Source: Bacteroidales bacterium UBA1797 (GTDB lineage: Bacteria; Bacteroidota; Bacteroidia; Bacteroidales; VadinHA17). From it: DNA of 64,000 nt. The notes beneath the pieces were generated by a model. It ran no database searches and was not told the DNA's origin. It saw only the letters and a list, made by a program, of their open reading frames with translations. Shown one piece after another: positions 1 to 9,114 of the stretch. The DNA lies in assembly GCA_002319885.1 (NCBI GenBank), contig DCFT01000112.1, forward strand, positions 18,304 through 82,303, written 5' to 3'. A program made the position numbers and the translations under genes. Every line of letters starts with the position of its first letter. The stretch's first letter is position 1.

Positions 1-1297
1 TCTCTTGTTCGAGTTCTTTTATCCTTTGAGCAGAAATAAGTTGTCGTTGTTTCAGGTTTTTATATATCGAATATCCGGTTCCTGCAACTGTTGCCAGAAT
101 TGCGAGTAGTGAAACTATCAGTATAGTGTTTGTTTTCTTTTCGCTTTTCAGTGCAGTTATCTCAAGTTCCTTTTTTTCTGTATTATATTTAGCATCAACA
201 TCAGCTATCTTTTGAGCCCATTCTTCATTCAGGTCAGCTTCTTTCATCCTTATCTGTTCCTGGGAATAATGAATAGCTTCTTCCGGCAGATTCAACCATA
301 TGGCAGATCGTTTTAACATATCGTATAATAGCCTCATATCAAGACGATTGGATGTGTCGGCCAATTGCAAAGCTTCTTTACCCGTATTTCGTGCATCTGT
401 ATACCGGCCCATTTCAATAAGATAATCACCTTGCTGCCTGTAAGCTTCCATCATACCCCTGATATTATGGTTCTCCTTATAGATATTGATCGCTGTAAGG
501 TTATATTCAAGAGCTTTTTCCTTTTTCCCGGTCATATAATAACAATATCCCACTCTTACCAAGGCTGCTGCATAGTAGTTCTTGTCAATATCTTTCAGTA
601 AATTTAAAGCTTCATCACCATATAATATTCCTTCATTAAAATCACTTTTATTAAGTGCAAATACTGAGAGGTTCACCAGCGAAACCGCAGTACCTCTTTT
701 ATCGTTTGTCTTCCTTTGCAAGGCCAGCGATTTCAATGTATATTCTCTTGCTTTCTCCTGGTTACCGGCGGTGTAGTAAAGCGAACCCAGGTTGCCCAGT
801 ATTTTACCCTGCATGATCAGGTTGTTTTCCGATTCATAATATTTAAGCAGATTCGTATAGATAACCATAGCTGTGTCATACTTTGCTGTAACCCTGAATA
901 TGTTGGCAATGTTATTCAGCAGCTCTGCCTCCTTCTTTTTATCCGGGCGATCTTTAAAGCTTTCAAGAGCATCATTGAGAAAGATCAGGGAACTATCGTT
1001 TTTACCCTGACTATAATATATGTATCCTATCCATCCGGCTGCTTCTCCTTTTTTTGAAATCTCGCCACCTTCCTCTGCAAGACGATATTGCCTTTTTGCA
1101 ACTGATAAGGCAGATGGAAGATCATTAGCCAGATACAGATTATATAATTGCTGAATGATCTTAATCTGTTCGGCATAATTCGTTCTGTCAACAGAGTCCA
1201 GTATTCTCTGAAGCGAGTCGACCCTGGTTGGATTCTGCTGCGCGACAGAGTGATTAAATGTGATTAACAAAACTGGTATGACAAATAAATTTCTCAT
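1..1297 (-). CDS. TPR-repeat sensor protein, probably a histidine kinase (3' end cut by window)
   Basis: Reading the minus strand from the ATG at 1297 gives an uninterrupted frame of about 432 codons running off the left edge. It opens with a signal peptide (MRNLFVIPVLLITFNHSVAQ). A long run of TPR-like helix pairs follows (motifs such as GNLGSLYYTAGNQEKA and RVGYCYYMTGKKEKA). Then comes one membrane helix (TILIVSLLAILATVAGTGY) and a charged coiled coil. This order is typical of Bacteroidota TPR sensors whose missing C-terminus is either a HisKA_3-type kinase or a LuxR-type HTH domain. The coiled coil with QRQLISAQRIKELEQE favours the kinase, but the catalytic part is not visible. A hairpin with a T-tract lies about 40 bases upstream of the start. 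Confidence 0.8.
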   Translation of the reverse strand, partial: MRNLFVIPVLLITFNHSVAQQNPTRVDSLQRILDSVDRTNYAEQIKIIQQLYNLYLANDLPSALSVAKRQYRLAEEGGEISKKGEAAGWIGYIYYSQGKNDSSLIFLNDALESFKDRPDKKKEAELLNNIANIFRVTAKYDTAMVIYTNLLKYYESENNLIMQGKILGNLGSLYYTAGNQEKAREYTLKSLALQRKTNDKRGTAVSLVNLSVFALNKSDFNEGILYGDEALNLLKDIDKNYYAAALVRVGYCYYMTGKKEKALEYNLTAINIYKENHNIRGMMEAYRQQGDYLIEMGRYTDARNTGKEALQLADTSNRLDMRLLYDMLKRSAIWLNLPEEAIHYSQEQIRMKEADLNEEWAQKIADVDAKYNTEKKELEITALKSEKKTNTILIVSLLAILATVAGTGYSIYKNLKQRQLISAQRIKELEQE

Positions 1298-1336
1298 ATA
1301 AAAATGTATTACAAATTTCTAAAAGCTTTTTTTCTG

Positions 1337-1357
1337 AAAAAACCCCCTTTTGGGGGT
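1337..1357 (-). terminator. Terminator-like hairpin in the 5' region of the TPR sensor gene
   Basis: On the minus strand ACCCCC, an AAAA loop, GGGGGT and then a run of T form an intrinsic-terminator shape. It sits about 40 bases before the start codon of the TPR gene, and no minus-strand gene lies within 1.5 kb upstream. It could therefore attenuate that gene, or be a short relative of the C/G-rich repeats found elsewhere in the window. Confidence 0.45.
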
Positions 1358-1433
1358 AAAACAGCTTCGGGAGTACAAATAATTTTGTCGTATATCAAAC
1401 TTAATATTATCAAACAATAAAAAAGTACTAATT

Positions 1434-1991
1434 ATGAAAAAAAATCTGATTTCCGTTATCTTGTTTATTAGTTTAACTACAGGAGCCATAGCTCAAAACA
1501 CATTTGTAAAAGGGGATAAAATCCTTAACCTTGGAATTGGTTTAGGCAGTGTTTTATATTCGGGAGGATCATATACAAGTAAAACTCCTCCATTATCAGC
1601 ATCATTTGAGATAGGTGTTAAGGACAAACTCTTTGATGATAAAAGCTCACTTGGAATTGGAGGGTATCTTGGTTACACCGGCGCAAAATGGGAATATGAC
1701 AACTGGGGATATAAATATTCAAACATCATTTTAGGTGTAAGAGGAGTACTGCATTATCAACTGGTTGATAAACTCGATACTTACACAGGTTTACTGCTTG
1801 GCTATAATATTGTTACTGCCAAGGAATTTGGTACAGCCATTTATGGATATAATTACAGCGCCTCTTCCAGTGGTCTTGCGTATTCATGGTTTGTCGGCGG
1901 AAGGTATTACTTCAGTGATAAATTTGCCGGCATGCTTGAACTTGGATATGGCATCTCTTATCTTAATCTTGGCGTAGCTTTAAAATTCTAA
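1434..1991 (+). CDS. Secreted outer-membrane beta-barrel protein
   Basis: The 185-residue protein starts with a signal peptide ending in GAIAQ. The rest alternates aromatic and small residues in short strands (YLGYTGAKWEYDNWGYKY, SWFVGGRYYFSDKF) and ends in ALKF, an aromatic C-terminus typical of small outer-membrane barrels. It resembles the porin-like/OmpX-like eight-strand barrels common in Bacteroidota, and no enzymatic motif is visible. It is transcribed divergently from the TPR sensor gene, with a TAATTTTG box at 1380-1387. The exact role is unknown; structural or adhesive functions are possible. Confidence 0.7.
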   Translation: MKKNLISVILFISLTTGAIAQNTFVKGDKILNLGIGLGSVLYSGGSYTSKTPPLSASFEIGVKDKLFDDKSSLGIGGYLGYTGAKWEYDNWGYKYSNIILGVRGVLHYQLVDKLDTYTGLLLGYNIVTAKEFGTAIYGYNYSASSSGLAYSWFVGGRYYFSDKFAGMLELGYGISYLNLGVALKF

Positions 1992-2130
1992 GATCTTAAA
2001 CCTCACTCCGATAATCAATTATAATATATGAGTATCTGTAATTATGTATATTAATCCATTGAATTCCCTGCGTTTTTGGATTTAATATACATGATTACCG
2101 ATAGTCAGTTAAAATAATAAAATCATATGT

Positions 2131-2838
2131 ATGAATTGCATAATAGTTGATGATGATATATTAACTTGTAGAATCCTGGAGGAATATGTGATGAAATCCA
2201 CTTCGCTTAACCTGATAAGTATTTTCAGCGAACCGAAAGCAGCAAGAGATATGTTAACTAAACGACAGGATATTGATCTTGCCATTCTCAATATCCCGAT
2301 GCCTTATCTGGATGATTTTGAGTTTATTAGTAGCCTAGATTCTAAACCTAAAATAATAATAGTATCATCAACTGAGGAATTTGCACTGAAAGCGTTCGAC
2401 TTCAACATTGTCGATTACCTGTTAAAACCTGTCACATATGGACGTTTCTGCAAAGCCATTGACAAAACAATCAGGTACTTTTCACGTAAAGAGGGTACAA
2501 ACAACGGCAGTGAAGAAATATTCATCAAAGAAGGAACAACACTGGTTAAGCTCAAACTCACAGATATTATATATATCGAATCTTTAGAAAATTATATTAC
2601 ACTTAATACCAGGAACAAAAAATTTACTATTCATTTTACAATGAAAGCCATTGAGAACCAACTTCCATCACATATATTTGTAAGGGTACACAGATCTTTC
2701 ATAATAAACAAGAATATGATACTCGCTATAAATGAGAATACTCTGGATATTCAAACAGGAGATTCTGTTAAAAAAATTCCAGTCGGGAAATCATTCAGGA
2801 ACTACCTTTTGAATTACATTAATGTGATGGCGAGATAA
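2131..2838 (+). CDS. Orphan LytTR-family response regulator lacking the phospho-acceptor Asp
   Basis: The protein has 235 residues. Residues 1-120 form a receiver domain: acidic triad DDD at 7-9, conserved Ser/Thr in VSST, and the Lys in LLKPV. Residues about 130-232 form a LytTR DNA-binding domain (IYIESLENYITL, FVRVHRSFIINKN). The position normally occupied by the phosphorylated Asp (DLIFLDIQMP in relatives) reads LAILNIPMP, with Asn54 encoded by AAT. Phosphorylation in the usual way is therefore unlikely; it may act constitutively or respond to another signal. No histidine kinase gene is adjacent, unlike the other LytTR regulator at 27475-28188. Confidence 0.9.
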   Translation: MNCIIVDDDILTCRILEEYVMKSTSLNLISIFSEPKAARDMLTKRQDIDLAILNIPMPYLDDFEFISSLDSKPKIIIVSSTEEFALKAFDFNIVDYLLKPVTYGRFCKAIDKTIRYFSRKEGTNNGSEEIFIKEGTTLVKLKLTDIIYIESLENYITLNTRNKKFTIHFTMKAIENQLPSHIFVRVHRSFIINKNMILAINENTLDIQTGDSVKKIPVGKSFRNYLLNYINVMAR

Positions 2839-2881
2839 TTGCATGAAATAGTCTTCTACTCACAAATTGCTACATAAAAAA

Positions 2882-3382
2882 TTATTCCTGCTCCTGTATT
2901 AAGTTCAATTTTTGTTCAGTCTCTATAAATACTAATCTGTCTTTAACAAGTTCACCCTTGTTATCTCTTCCGTAAAGCTTTATACAAATATTTGGTATGG
3001 CACCATAAAAAATATTAGTTATGGGAGAAAATGCGTCATTAATATCCTCAAATTCATTTATTTCATCATATTCCTCAATATTAAAATAGAGGTGCAAAAT
3101 AACAATATAATCAGGTTTGTCAATCCTGACCAGGACATTAAGTATCTTTGCGAGCCATATTGATGATGCAGTATTGAAATATTCCAGATCGAACCTCAAA
3201 TTGGTAGTTGGCCTTGCATTTAATATATACTCTGTAACCCAATTCATTACCGGCTCATATAATTTACCGGCATTTTCAGGAATTGATCTGCCTGACAAAA
3301 TAAGCTCCCCTGTTAAATGATCCAGATTTACTTCAGGCGTGTTAGGAGTCTGTTCAATTATTAATCTTTGAATTTTATTCAT
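2882..3382 (-). CDS. SiaC-family regulatory phosphoprotein (DUF1987-like)
   Basis: The 166-residue protein has the pattern of the DUF1987/SiaC family: an N-terminal strand with TPNTPEVNLD, then GELILSGRSIPENA, a helix with EPVMNWVTEYI, and the hallmark LEYFNTASSIWLAKIL. In Pseudomonas, SiaC is switched by phosphorylation of a Thr and works with the SiaA phosphatase, SiaB kinase and the diguanylate cyclase SiaD. Thr71 in YFNTAS is a plausible equivalent site, though I cannot align it rigorously. No SiaA/B partner is adjacent here. A TAAATTTG box lies upstream at 3444-3451. Confidence 0.75.
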   Translation of the reverse strand: MNKIQRLIIEQTPNTPEVNLDHLTGELILSGRSIPENAGKLYEPVMNWVTEYILNARPTTNLRFDLEYFNTASSIWLAKILNVLVRIDKPDYIVILHLYFNIEEYDEINEFEDINDAFSPITNIFYGAIPNICIKLYGRDNKGELVKDRLVFIETEQKLNLIQEQE

Positions 3383-3812
3383 TTTACTTTATGATAGAAG
3401 TTTATTAAATATGCCAGACCAGTTTTAATTTTAGATTAATAATCAAATTTATTACATGTTTTTATAAGTTTAAAAATCCTCATCAATTACTTATGATCAA
3501 TCATCAATAAAATCGTCTGTTCATCAATTTATTTCTCGATTTATCTCCAAGAAACGATTAATTTTTCTTTTTACCCGATTTTTTTGCCTCACTGATTTTG
3601 TAACAAATAATCTGGAAAACTCAAAATAATAAATCACTTTATAACCTGATGAACTCAAAAATCAAAGATCTTTATTCTGCTCTTACAAATTTTTCAATAA
3701 TTATTATAGATAATTTATAACCTTGTCGCAAATTGCGGTAAGTTTAATTTTTATCCTGTCTTCAAAACTCAGGGATTTTGGATACAAAGAAAAGTATAAG
3801 CTGCTAACAATC
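3383..3812. other. AT-rich intergenic region without a recognisable gene
   Basis: About 430 bases separate two minus-strand genes. Apart from the TAAATTTG promoter-like box (minus strand, 3444-3451) for the SiaC-like gene, I see no convincing reading frame, RNA or repeat. Short open frames here lack coding character and a start signal. Confidence 0.5.
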
Positions 3813-4307
3813 TTATTGAAAACATTGCAGGGTTCTTATAAAATAGTCCTGTTTATCAATTACGAAATCATCATAACTGTTATTATAATAAACCCTGATT
3901 TTATTGATCGCATGGCGTTTCAGAAAATCAATACTTTCTTTTGTCATTTTTGAATAATCAATCAATTTTTCTCCTTCGTTTCTACAGATTATTTGTCCTG
4001 AGAGTGGTAGGGTAATGAAATCATTACCCGACTTTAAAGATATTTTGCTTTCCTTCCCAAAACAACTCTTATAACCAGGTTTCAGGAGAATGAAAAGAGC
4101 CATTGAGGTATCTCGGTATGTAATATTCTGTTCAATCTTCACTTTTAAATTACCCGGTATACTGGATACATTCTCGTAATAAGCTGAACGAGTAACAAGA
4201 TCATCACAAGGGTCATTAGTTGTTTTTAAATTGCACTGTGCCTGAACTGAAAGAGAATACATAAAAATTAAAAGGAAAATGATTATTGATTTTATTTTAA
4301 AAAGCAT
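3813..4307 (-). CDS. Hypothetical secreted protein
   Basis: I place the start at the ATG at 4307, which begins a clear signal peptide (MLFKIKSIIIFLLIFMYSLS, then VQAQ). A longer frame reaches 4457 but adds 50 residues of unlikely N-terminus; an ATG at 4322 is also possible. The mature part of about 140 residues has four Cys, which may form disulphides, and no motif I recognise. It stands alone between long non-coding stretches. Function unknown. Confidence 0.55.
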   Translation of the reverse strand: MLFKIKSIIIFLLIFMYSLSVQAQCNLKTTNDPCDDLVTRSAYYENVSSIPGNLKVKIEQNITYRDTSMALFILLKPGYKSCFGKESKISLKSGNDFITLPLSGQIICRNEGEKLIDYSKMTKESIDFLKRHAINKIRVYYNNSYDDFVIDKQDYFIRTLQCFQ

Positions 4308-4966
4308 ACTTGCTACTGACATGTAATTAATAAAGTTAAGAATTCCATTTTTTGTTATGATTGTTTTAACTACCGTTTCAAATCTGACATACTTATAAGT
4401 TTTTAGAATCCCAGGCATTCTAAATGCAAGCAATGGATGTCCTTCTATTGTTTTCATGAATTTTTGTAAGTTTTAATATGATAAAAGTAGTTTGGAGTAA
4501 CAACTTTGTCAAGCCTCTGTCGCCCATTTTGTGGGGAACTAAACTTGTTTTCAAACTATTTGTCTTTCAAAACCGGAAGAATATTTACCAGTATAAGCCA
4601 CTGATGTAACAAAGAGTATTCTTAGTCAAAATAGAGTACTAATTTATCAGCAATATGTCAGAGAATTTAAAATAACAGATTAGCTGCAATACATCTTTAT
4701 GATTGTCTGACTATTAACGAATCTGCCTGTAATTAATATAAGAATTTACGATTTTGACGAGTAATTTATTTGTAGGGATCAATTATATCAAAAAAGTTGA
4801 AAATTTGCCATTTAAACTGGCTTTTATGCGGAAAGTTGATACAAAAAAGCAAATAGTAAAAGTTAAAAATTGTAGAAATTGAATCACATAATGCATTAAT
4901 GCAGTATTTTCACCCACTAAAATCTTAGAATAAGAAATTTAAACAACAAATCAGGAGGATAAACTT
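4308..4966. other. Long AT-rich intergenic region
   Basis: No supported gene is seen in this stretch of roughly 660 bases. Its right end carries an AGGAGG ribosome binding site at 4953-4958, eight bases before the aldo/keto reductase start. That is unusual, since Bacteroidota genes rarely show a Shine-Dalgarno sequence. Confidence 0.5.
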
Positions 4967-6112
4967 ATGCTCTATCGTCAACTTGGTAAAACAGGCATTG
5001 ATCTTTCAATTCTGGGATTCGGATGTATGCGACTTCCTATAATCGACCACAAACCTGAAAAAATTAACTATTCAATAGCAACTAAACTGCTTTATCATGC
5101 AATAGAAAATGGCGTTAATTATGTTGATACTGCCTATTTTTATCATGCTTCTGTTTTCGGACAACGTGGTGAAAGTGAACCTTTTGTTGGGGAGGCACTT
5201 TCCCGGGGACTGAGAAAAAAAGTGCATCTGGCCACTAAGATGCCACTTTTTCAACTGAGGCAAAAGGAACAGATGGAAACATATCTCTCGGAACAACTGG
5301 AAAGACTGAAAACAGATTATTTAGATTTTTATCTCTTACACGGGCTCAATGGTGATTTATGGGACAAAATGAAAAGTTTTGGTGTTCGCGAGTTTCTCGA
5401 TAAAAAGAAAGCTGAAGGAAAGATCAGATTCCCTGCATTTTCATTTCATGGAAAAACGGAGGATTTTATGAGAATTTGCGACGAATATGACTGGACATTC
5501 GGGCAGATACAATATAACTATATGGATATAGATTTTCAGGCCGGATATAAAGGTCTTAAGTACGCAGCCGGTAAAGGAATCGGAGTAGTTGTGATGGAAC
5601 CTTTAAAGGGCGGCAAATTAGGGAATAATCTCCCATCTGAAATGACACCTGTCTTCAAAGAATCTTCTGCTAAAAGAAGCCCGGCTGAATGGGCACTGCG
5701 TTTTGTGTGGAACGACGCCGCAGTAACAAGTCTTCTTTCGGGCATGAATAGCATGGAGCAATTGGAGGAAAATATCAAGGTAGCGAATAATGGAATTTCA
5801 GATTCTCTCAGCAAGGATGACCTATTGATGTTTGACAAGCTGAGAAGTGCAATGAGCGTAAGGATCAAAGCAGATTGCACGGAGTGCAGATACTGTATGC
5901 CCTGCTCCTCCGGAGTGGATATCCCTGACGTTTTAGCCGCTCTTAACAACGCTGCCATCTGGAATGACGCCAACACATGGGTAACCGGTTATGTACGTGT
6001 AAAAGGCAAAGCAGGCAAATGTACAGAATGTAAGGAATGTGAGGAAGTATGTCCTCAGGGACTTCCAATATCGACTTTTATGAAAGAGGCTGTTTCTTTA
6101 TTCAGAGAATAA
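4967..6112 (+). CDS. Aldo/keto reductase with C-terminal 4Fe-4S ferredoxin domain
   Basis: The 381-residue protein has an aldo/keto reductase barrel (residues about 1-290). The catalytic tetrad positions are visible: Asp and Tyr in VDTAYFYH, Lys in LATKMP, His in YLLHGL. The C-terminal domain has two Cys clusters, CTECRYCMPC and CTECKECEEVCP, which should bind iron-sulphur clusters. Ferredoxin-bearing members of this family are common in anaerobes and presumably draw on reduced ferredoxin as well as, or instead of, NAD(P)H. The substrate is unknown. A strong AGGAGG site eight bases upstream fixes the start. The gene appears to be a single transcription unit. Confidence 0.9.
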   Translation: MLYRQLGKTGIDLSILGFGCMRLPIIDHKPEKINYSIATKLLYHAIENGVNYVDTAYFYHASVFGQRGESEPFVGEALSRGLRKKVHLATKMPLFQLRQKEQMETYLSEQLERLKTDYLDFYLLHGLNGDLWDKMKSFGVREFLDKKKAEGKIRFPAFSFHGKTEDFMRICDEYDWTFGQIQYNYMDIDFQAGYKGLKYAAGKGIGVVVMEPLKGGKLGNNLPSEMTPVFKESSAKRSPAEWALRFVWNDAAVTSLLSGMNSMEQLEENIKVANNGISDSLSKDDLLMFDKLRSAMSVRIKADCTECRYCMPCSSGVDIPDVLAALNNAAIWNDANTWVTGYVRVKGKAGKCTECKECEEVCPQGLPISTFMKEAVSLFRE

Positions 6113-6305
6113 TAAAAATAAAATCAGTGCCGGTATTTACATTTTATTTTAAAGAATTATTACTAACAATAATTTTGCCTTTATAATTATCTCTTTCTGT
6201 TACTACCCTGTTGGAATAAATGCTAATATCAGGATGAATAATAATATTATCATCTTAATCTTTAACTTTACAAAAAGAAACCGCATTTCATATAAAAGAC
6301 AGATT

Positions 6306-6695
6306 ATGAAAACTCTGATTCTCGTTTCATTGCTAACCATTCTCACATTTTCAGCATTTGGCCAGGGAAGAAGCTCTACCTTATATGTTGATGCTTACAA
6401 AAGGGATAAAAACATGGAAAGAATCGGCGGAGCATTAACCGTTTTTGGCGGAGTTACACTTTTTGTTGGTAATATATTGTACTGGAAAGTATATCATGAT
6501 AATAACGGAACATCAACAGATTATGTGAATGCATACCGAAATATCATGCTTGGAGGTCTCGGACTGATGGTGATCGGAATTCCAATATGGTCGTATGGTA
6601 AAGCAAACGAGAGGCATATAAGAATTGATGCAGAACTTATTAACTTTAGAGGATTAGCACTTACGAATGGTGTTGGATTACGAATAAAGTTTTAA
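6306..6695 (+). CDS. Hypothetical small exported membrane protein
   Basis: The start at 6306 gives a signal peptide (MKTLILVSLLTILTFSAFGQ) on a 129-residue protein; an upstream ATG at 6234 would bury the signal peptide and is less likely. Two hydrophobic segments follow (IGGALTVFGGVTLFVGNILY and IMLGGLGLMVIGIPIWSYG). The last strand ends in GVGLRIKF, like an outer-membrane terminus. It lies 19 bases ahead of the next gene and is probably co-transcribed with it. Function unknown. Confidence 0.65.
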   Translation: MKTLILVSLLTILTFSAFGQGRSSTLYVDAYKRDKNMERIGGALTVFGGVTLFVGNILYWKVYHDNNGTSTDYVNAYRNIMLGGLGLMVIGIPIWSYGKANERHIRIDAELINFRGLALTNGVGLRIKF

Positions 6696-6714
6696 TTAAT
6701 ACAAAAAGACAAAC

Positions 6715-7746
6715 ATGGAAAAGAAATCCGGATTATCTGAAAGCAGAAGGAGACTTCTTAAAGGTTTGGCAGTTCTTCCATTTGCAGGAAGCTTTTCGAT
6801 TGCCTCAGCTGCAACACGGCTTATGTCAAACAATCAGGGGTATCTTACTGATGAAGCGAAGGATTCGTTAAAAAATCTGAAAGGAGTGCTTCCAAAAGGG
6901 AAACTTGGAAAATATGAGATAAGCAGGCTTGTAATGGGCTGCAATCCAATGGGAGGATGGTCGCATTCAAGAGATCTTTCTTATGTCGGGCAACTAAGCA
7001 AACACTGGCATACCGAGACGAAAATGAAGGAAACATGGGCAATAGCAGAACAGGCGGGTATTAATTTTTGTAACCTCGTGGAATTTCAATACAAGGCATT
7101 CAATGAGTTCAAAAGAGAGACAGGAAGTAAAATGATGAATGTGTGTCAGTGTTCTATTGGTCAGCCCGCTGACAGACTGGCTCCTGTTAAAAAAGCGGTT
7201 GCTGACGGAGCCGATTTCATCTACATCCAGGGTGAGAATGTTGATAGCCTGGCAAAAACCAACGCGATTGATGTCTTGCTGAAAACTGTCGATTATATAC
7301 GGAGCCAGGGCCTCCTTGCCGGTGTTGGCGCTCACTCCATAAAAAGTATTAAAGCTTCAATTGATGTAGGTGTCAAACCTGATTTTTATTATAAAACTTT
7401 TCATCACGACAATTACTGGTCAGTTACACCTCCTGAAAACAGAAAAGAATACCCGACCTATCCAACAACTCCAATAACTGACCGTAATCAATGGAATGAT
7501 AATATGTGGGATCAGTTTTATGAACAGACCATTGAAACCTTCAAAACCATCGATGTGCCTTTCTTTGGATTTAAGGTTTTGGCGGCTGGTTCGATAGAGC
7601 CGAAGAATGGTATTCGCTGGGCATATGAGAATGGAGCCGATTTTGTTTGTCTGGGTATGTACGATTTCCAGGTGGTTGATGATGTAAACACAACTATTGA
7701 TATATTAGGAAGCCTTGGAAAACGTGATAGACCCTGGTATTCATAA
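6715..7746 (+). CDS. Tat-exported TIM-barrel protein related to aldo/keto reductases
   Basis: The 343-residue protein starts with a twin-arginine-type leader (ESRRRLLKGLAVLPFAGSF). It contains a barrel-like sequence with aldo/keto reductase flavour (YEISRLVMGCNPMGGW, ADFIYIQG, GVGAHSI, FFGFKVLAAGSI). The usual Asp/Tyr/Lys/His tetrad is not clear, so a catalytic oxidoreductase role is uncertain. Similar exported proteins are frequent next to sugar-acting enzymes in Bacteroidota and Planctomycetes. It follows the small exported protein by 19 bases. Confidence 0.7.
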   Translation: MEKKSGLSESRRRLLKGLAVLPFAGSFSIASAATRLMSNNQGYLTDEAKDSLKNLKGVLPKGKLGKYEISRLVMGCNPMGGWSHSRDLSYVGQLSKHWHTETKMKETWAIAEQAGINFCNLVEFQYKAFNEFKRETGSKMMNVCQCSIGQPADRLAPVKKAVADGADFIYIQGENVDSLAKTNAIDVLLKTVDYIRSQGLLAGVGAHSIKSIKASIDVGVKPDFYYKTFHHDNYWSVTPPENRKEYPTYPTTPITDRNQWNDNMWDQFYEQTIETFKTIDVPFFGFKVLAAGSIEPKNGIRWAYENGADFVCLGMYDFQVVDDVNTTIDILGSLGKRDRPWYS

Positions 7747-7839
7747 AAAGTTCACCAGTATCTTATGCACTTATAATTTTTAACATAACAGGTTAAAAAT
7801 CTTATTTGATTTAAATACCCGGAGAATTCACTTTTAAGA

Positions 7840-8346
7840 TTAGTCTTTTACTCTGGTATATGTTTCAACTCCAAGCGATTTGTTATTCACTATTTCTTCA
7901 CGTGTAACCAGATCAGGTGATTTGACATCGAATATTACTCTAAAACTTGCTTTTTCAGGATTTGAAGCAAACTCAAAGGGAACCTGTTCGCACCTGTTTT
8001 TGGCTGTGAACCATAAAATGCCCATCATAAAATTTGGAGCGTCTTTTACAAATCCGGCAGTAATCATTTTATCCCTCTTTTTGTCATATCCCCATAACTC
8101 CTTCATTTCCATCCAGAGTTTACCCTGTGTAACACTCTTTAGATTGAATTCAACCCCATCATTTCCATAGGGTTTAATTTCTGCTGTATAGACAGTGTCT
8201 TTAAAAGTTTTATTTTCCCAGGTGCCAATAAATTGTTTCAGAAGTTCAGCCTGATTGAGGTCGCTTTGCATAGTCTGTGCGTGTATTACATTAATACTTA
8301 GTAAAAAGAATACTGCAACCACTGCGATTGAATAATTTTTTCTCAT
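7840..8346 (-). CDS. Secreted protein, lipocalin-like (DUF1579-like)
   Basis: The 168-residue protein has a signal peptide ending in INVIHAQ. A compact beta-rich domain follows, beginning LLKQFIGTWENK and continuing with repeated strands (EIKPYGNDGVEFNLKSV, MEMKELWGYDKKRDKMI). The GTW motif after a short helix and the meander of strands are typical of DUF1579/lipocalin-like folds that bind small hydrophobic ligands. The ligand is unknown. It converges on the preceding plus-strand gene and is divergent from the PadR gene. Confidence 0.6.
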   Translation of the reverse strand: MRKNYSIAVVAVFFLLSINVIHAQTMQSDLNQAELLKQFIGTWENKTFKDTVYTAEIKPYGNDGVEFNLKSVTQGKLWMEMKELWGYDKKRDKMITAGFVKDAPNFMMGILWFTAKNRCEQVPFEFASNPEKASFRVIFDVKSPDLVTREEIVNNKSLGVETYTRVKD

Positions 8347-8458
8347 AAGTTATATTTATTAATGAATGATTTGTAAAAATCTGATTACCAAACAACTTTT
8401 GGCTGATATTGTTCATAATCAGGTATAAGAATAAATAAAAGAAATAATTCACCATGTG

Positions 8459-8492
8459 TTACGATATATTACGATATATTGTTATAAATTTG
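8459..8492 (+). promoter_or_regulatory. PadR gene promoter with direct-repeat operator candidate
   Basis: Two exact 10-base direct repeats TTACGATATA occupy 8459-8478. They lie immediately before a TAAATTTG box (8485-8492), the Bacteroides-type -7 element, 40 bases before the PadR start. Placement over the expected polymerase site suggests autoregulation by PadR. The -33 TTTG is not evident. Confidence 0.5.
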
Positions 8493-8532
8493 TGAAATGT
8501 TTGATTTTAACTTAAATCTAAAGAACTGAAAG

Positions 8533-9045
8533 ATGGCTGACAACCATTTTAAAGATAATCCAAAACAATCACGCCTCTTTAAGAAGGGTGATCTGAAATA
8601 TATAATCCTTGATATAGTTAAAGATTGTCCGTCACATGGATATGATATAATATCAGTTCTGGAGGATCGTTTTCACGGACTCTATTCTCCTAGTGCCGGA
8701 AGTATTTATCCGATACTTCAGTTTCTCGAAAGTGAAGATTTTGTCACAGCCTGCAGGAAGGATGGGCGAAATGTATTTACGATCACAGATGCCGGTATAA
8801 AATATCTTAAAGAAGAGAAAGTTACAACAGACAAGATAAAGGAACGCTTCAAGAACTTGTGGGGGTGCTCCAACAGGGAATATCTTCAGGATGTAAGGAC
8901 TGTATTGAATTATTCATCTGAATTACGACATATAATCGGCCGGCTGGCTATGAGTAAAGACACTGAAAAAGTCGCTATTCTTAAAGGGAAACTTTCCAAA
9001 GCATTGATTGATATTAAAAAAATAACCGAAGAAGATAATATATAA
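8533..9045 (+). CDS. PadR-family transcriptional regulator
   Basis: The 170-residue protein has a PadR winged helix at about residues 18-95 (GDLKYIILDIVKD, SHGYDIISVLED, SAGSIYPILQFLESEDFV). A C-terminal helical region follows that should mediate dimerisation. PadR proteins usually repress an adjacent transporter or stress operon and are released by small aromatic or drug-like ligands. The gene sits 69 bases ahead of an ABC exporter in the same direction, so control of that exporter is the likely job. Direct repeats upstream may be its operator. Confidence 0.9.
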   Translation: MADNHFKDNPKQSRLFKKGDLKYIILDIVKDCPSHGYDIISVLEDRFHGLYSPSAGSIYPILQFLESEDFVTACRKDGRNVFTITDAGIKYLKEEKVTTDKIKERFKNLWGCSNREYLQDVRTVLNYSSELRHIIGRLAMSKDTEKVAILKGKLSKALIDIKKITEEDNI

Positions 9046-9114
9046 TTAAAATATCCCGGTGTCATAATCGTCTAATTATAATATGATACTAAACAAAAAC
9101 AAAAACAAATACAT

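Noticed and set aside
365..1057. Plus-strand open frames overlapping the left-edge gene
   Set aside because: They are antisense shadows. The minus strand has one continuous frame with a signal peptide, TPR repeats and a membrane helix.
3723..3953. Plus-strand open frame of 76 codons
   Set aside because: It overlaps the secreted protein gene at 3813-4307 and has no coding-like motif or start signal.
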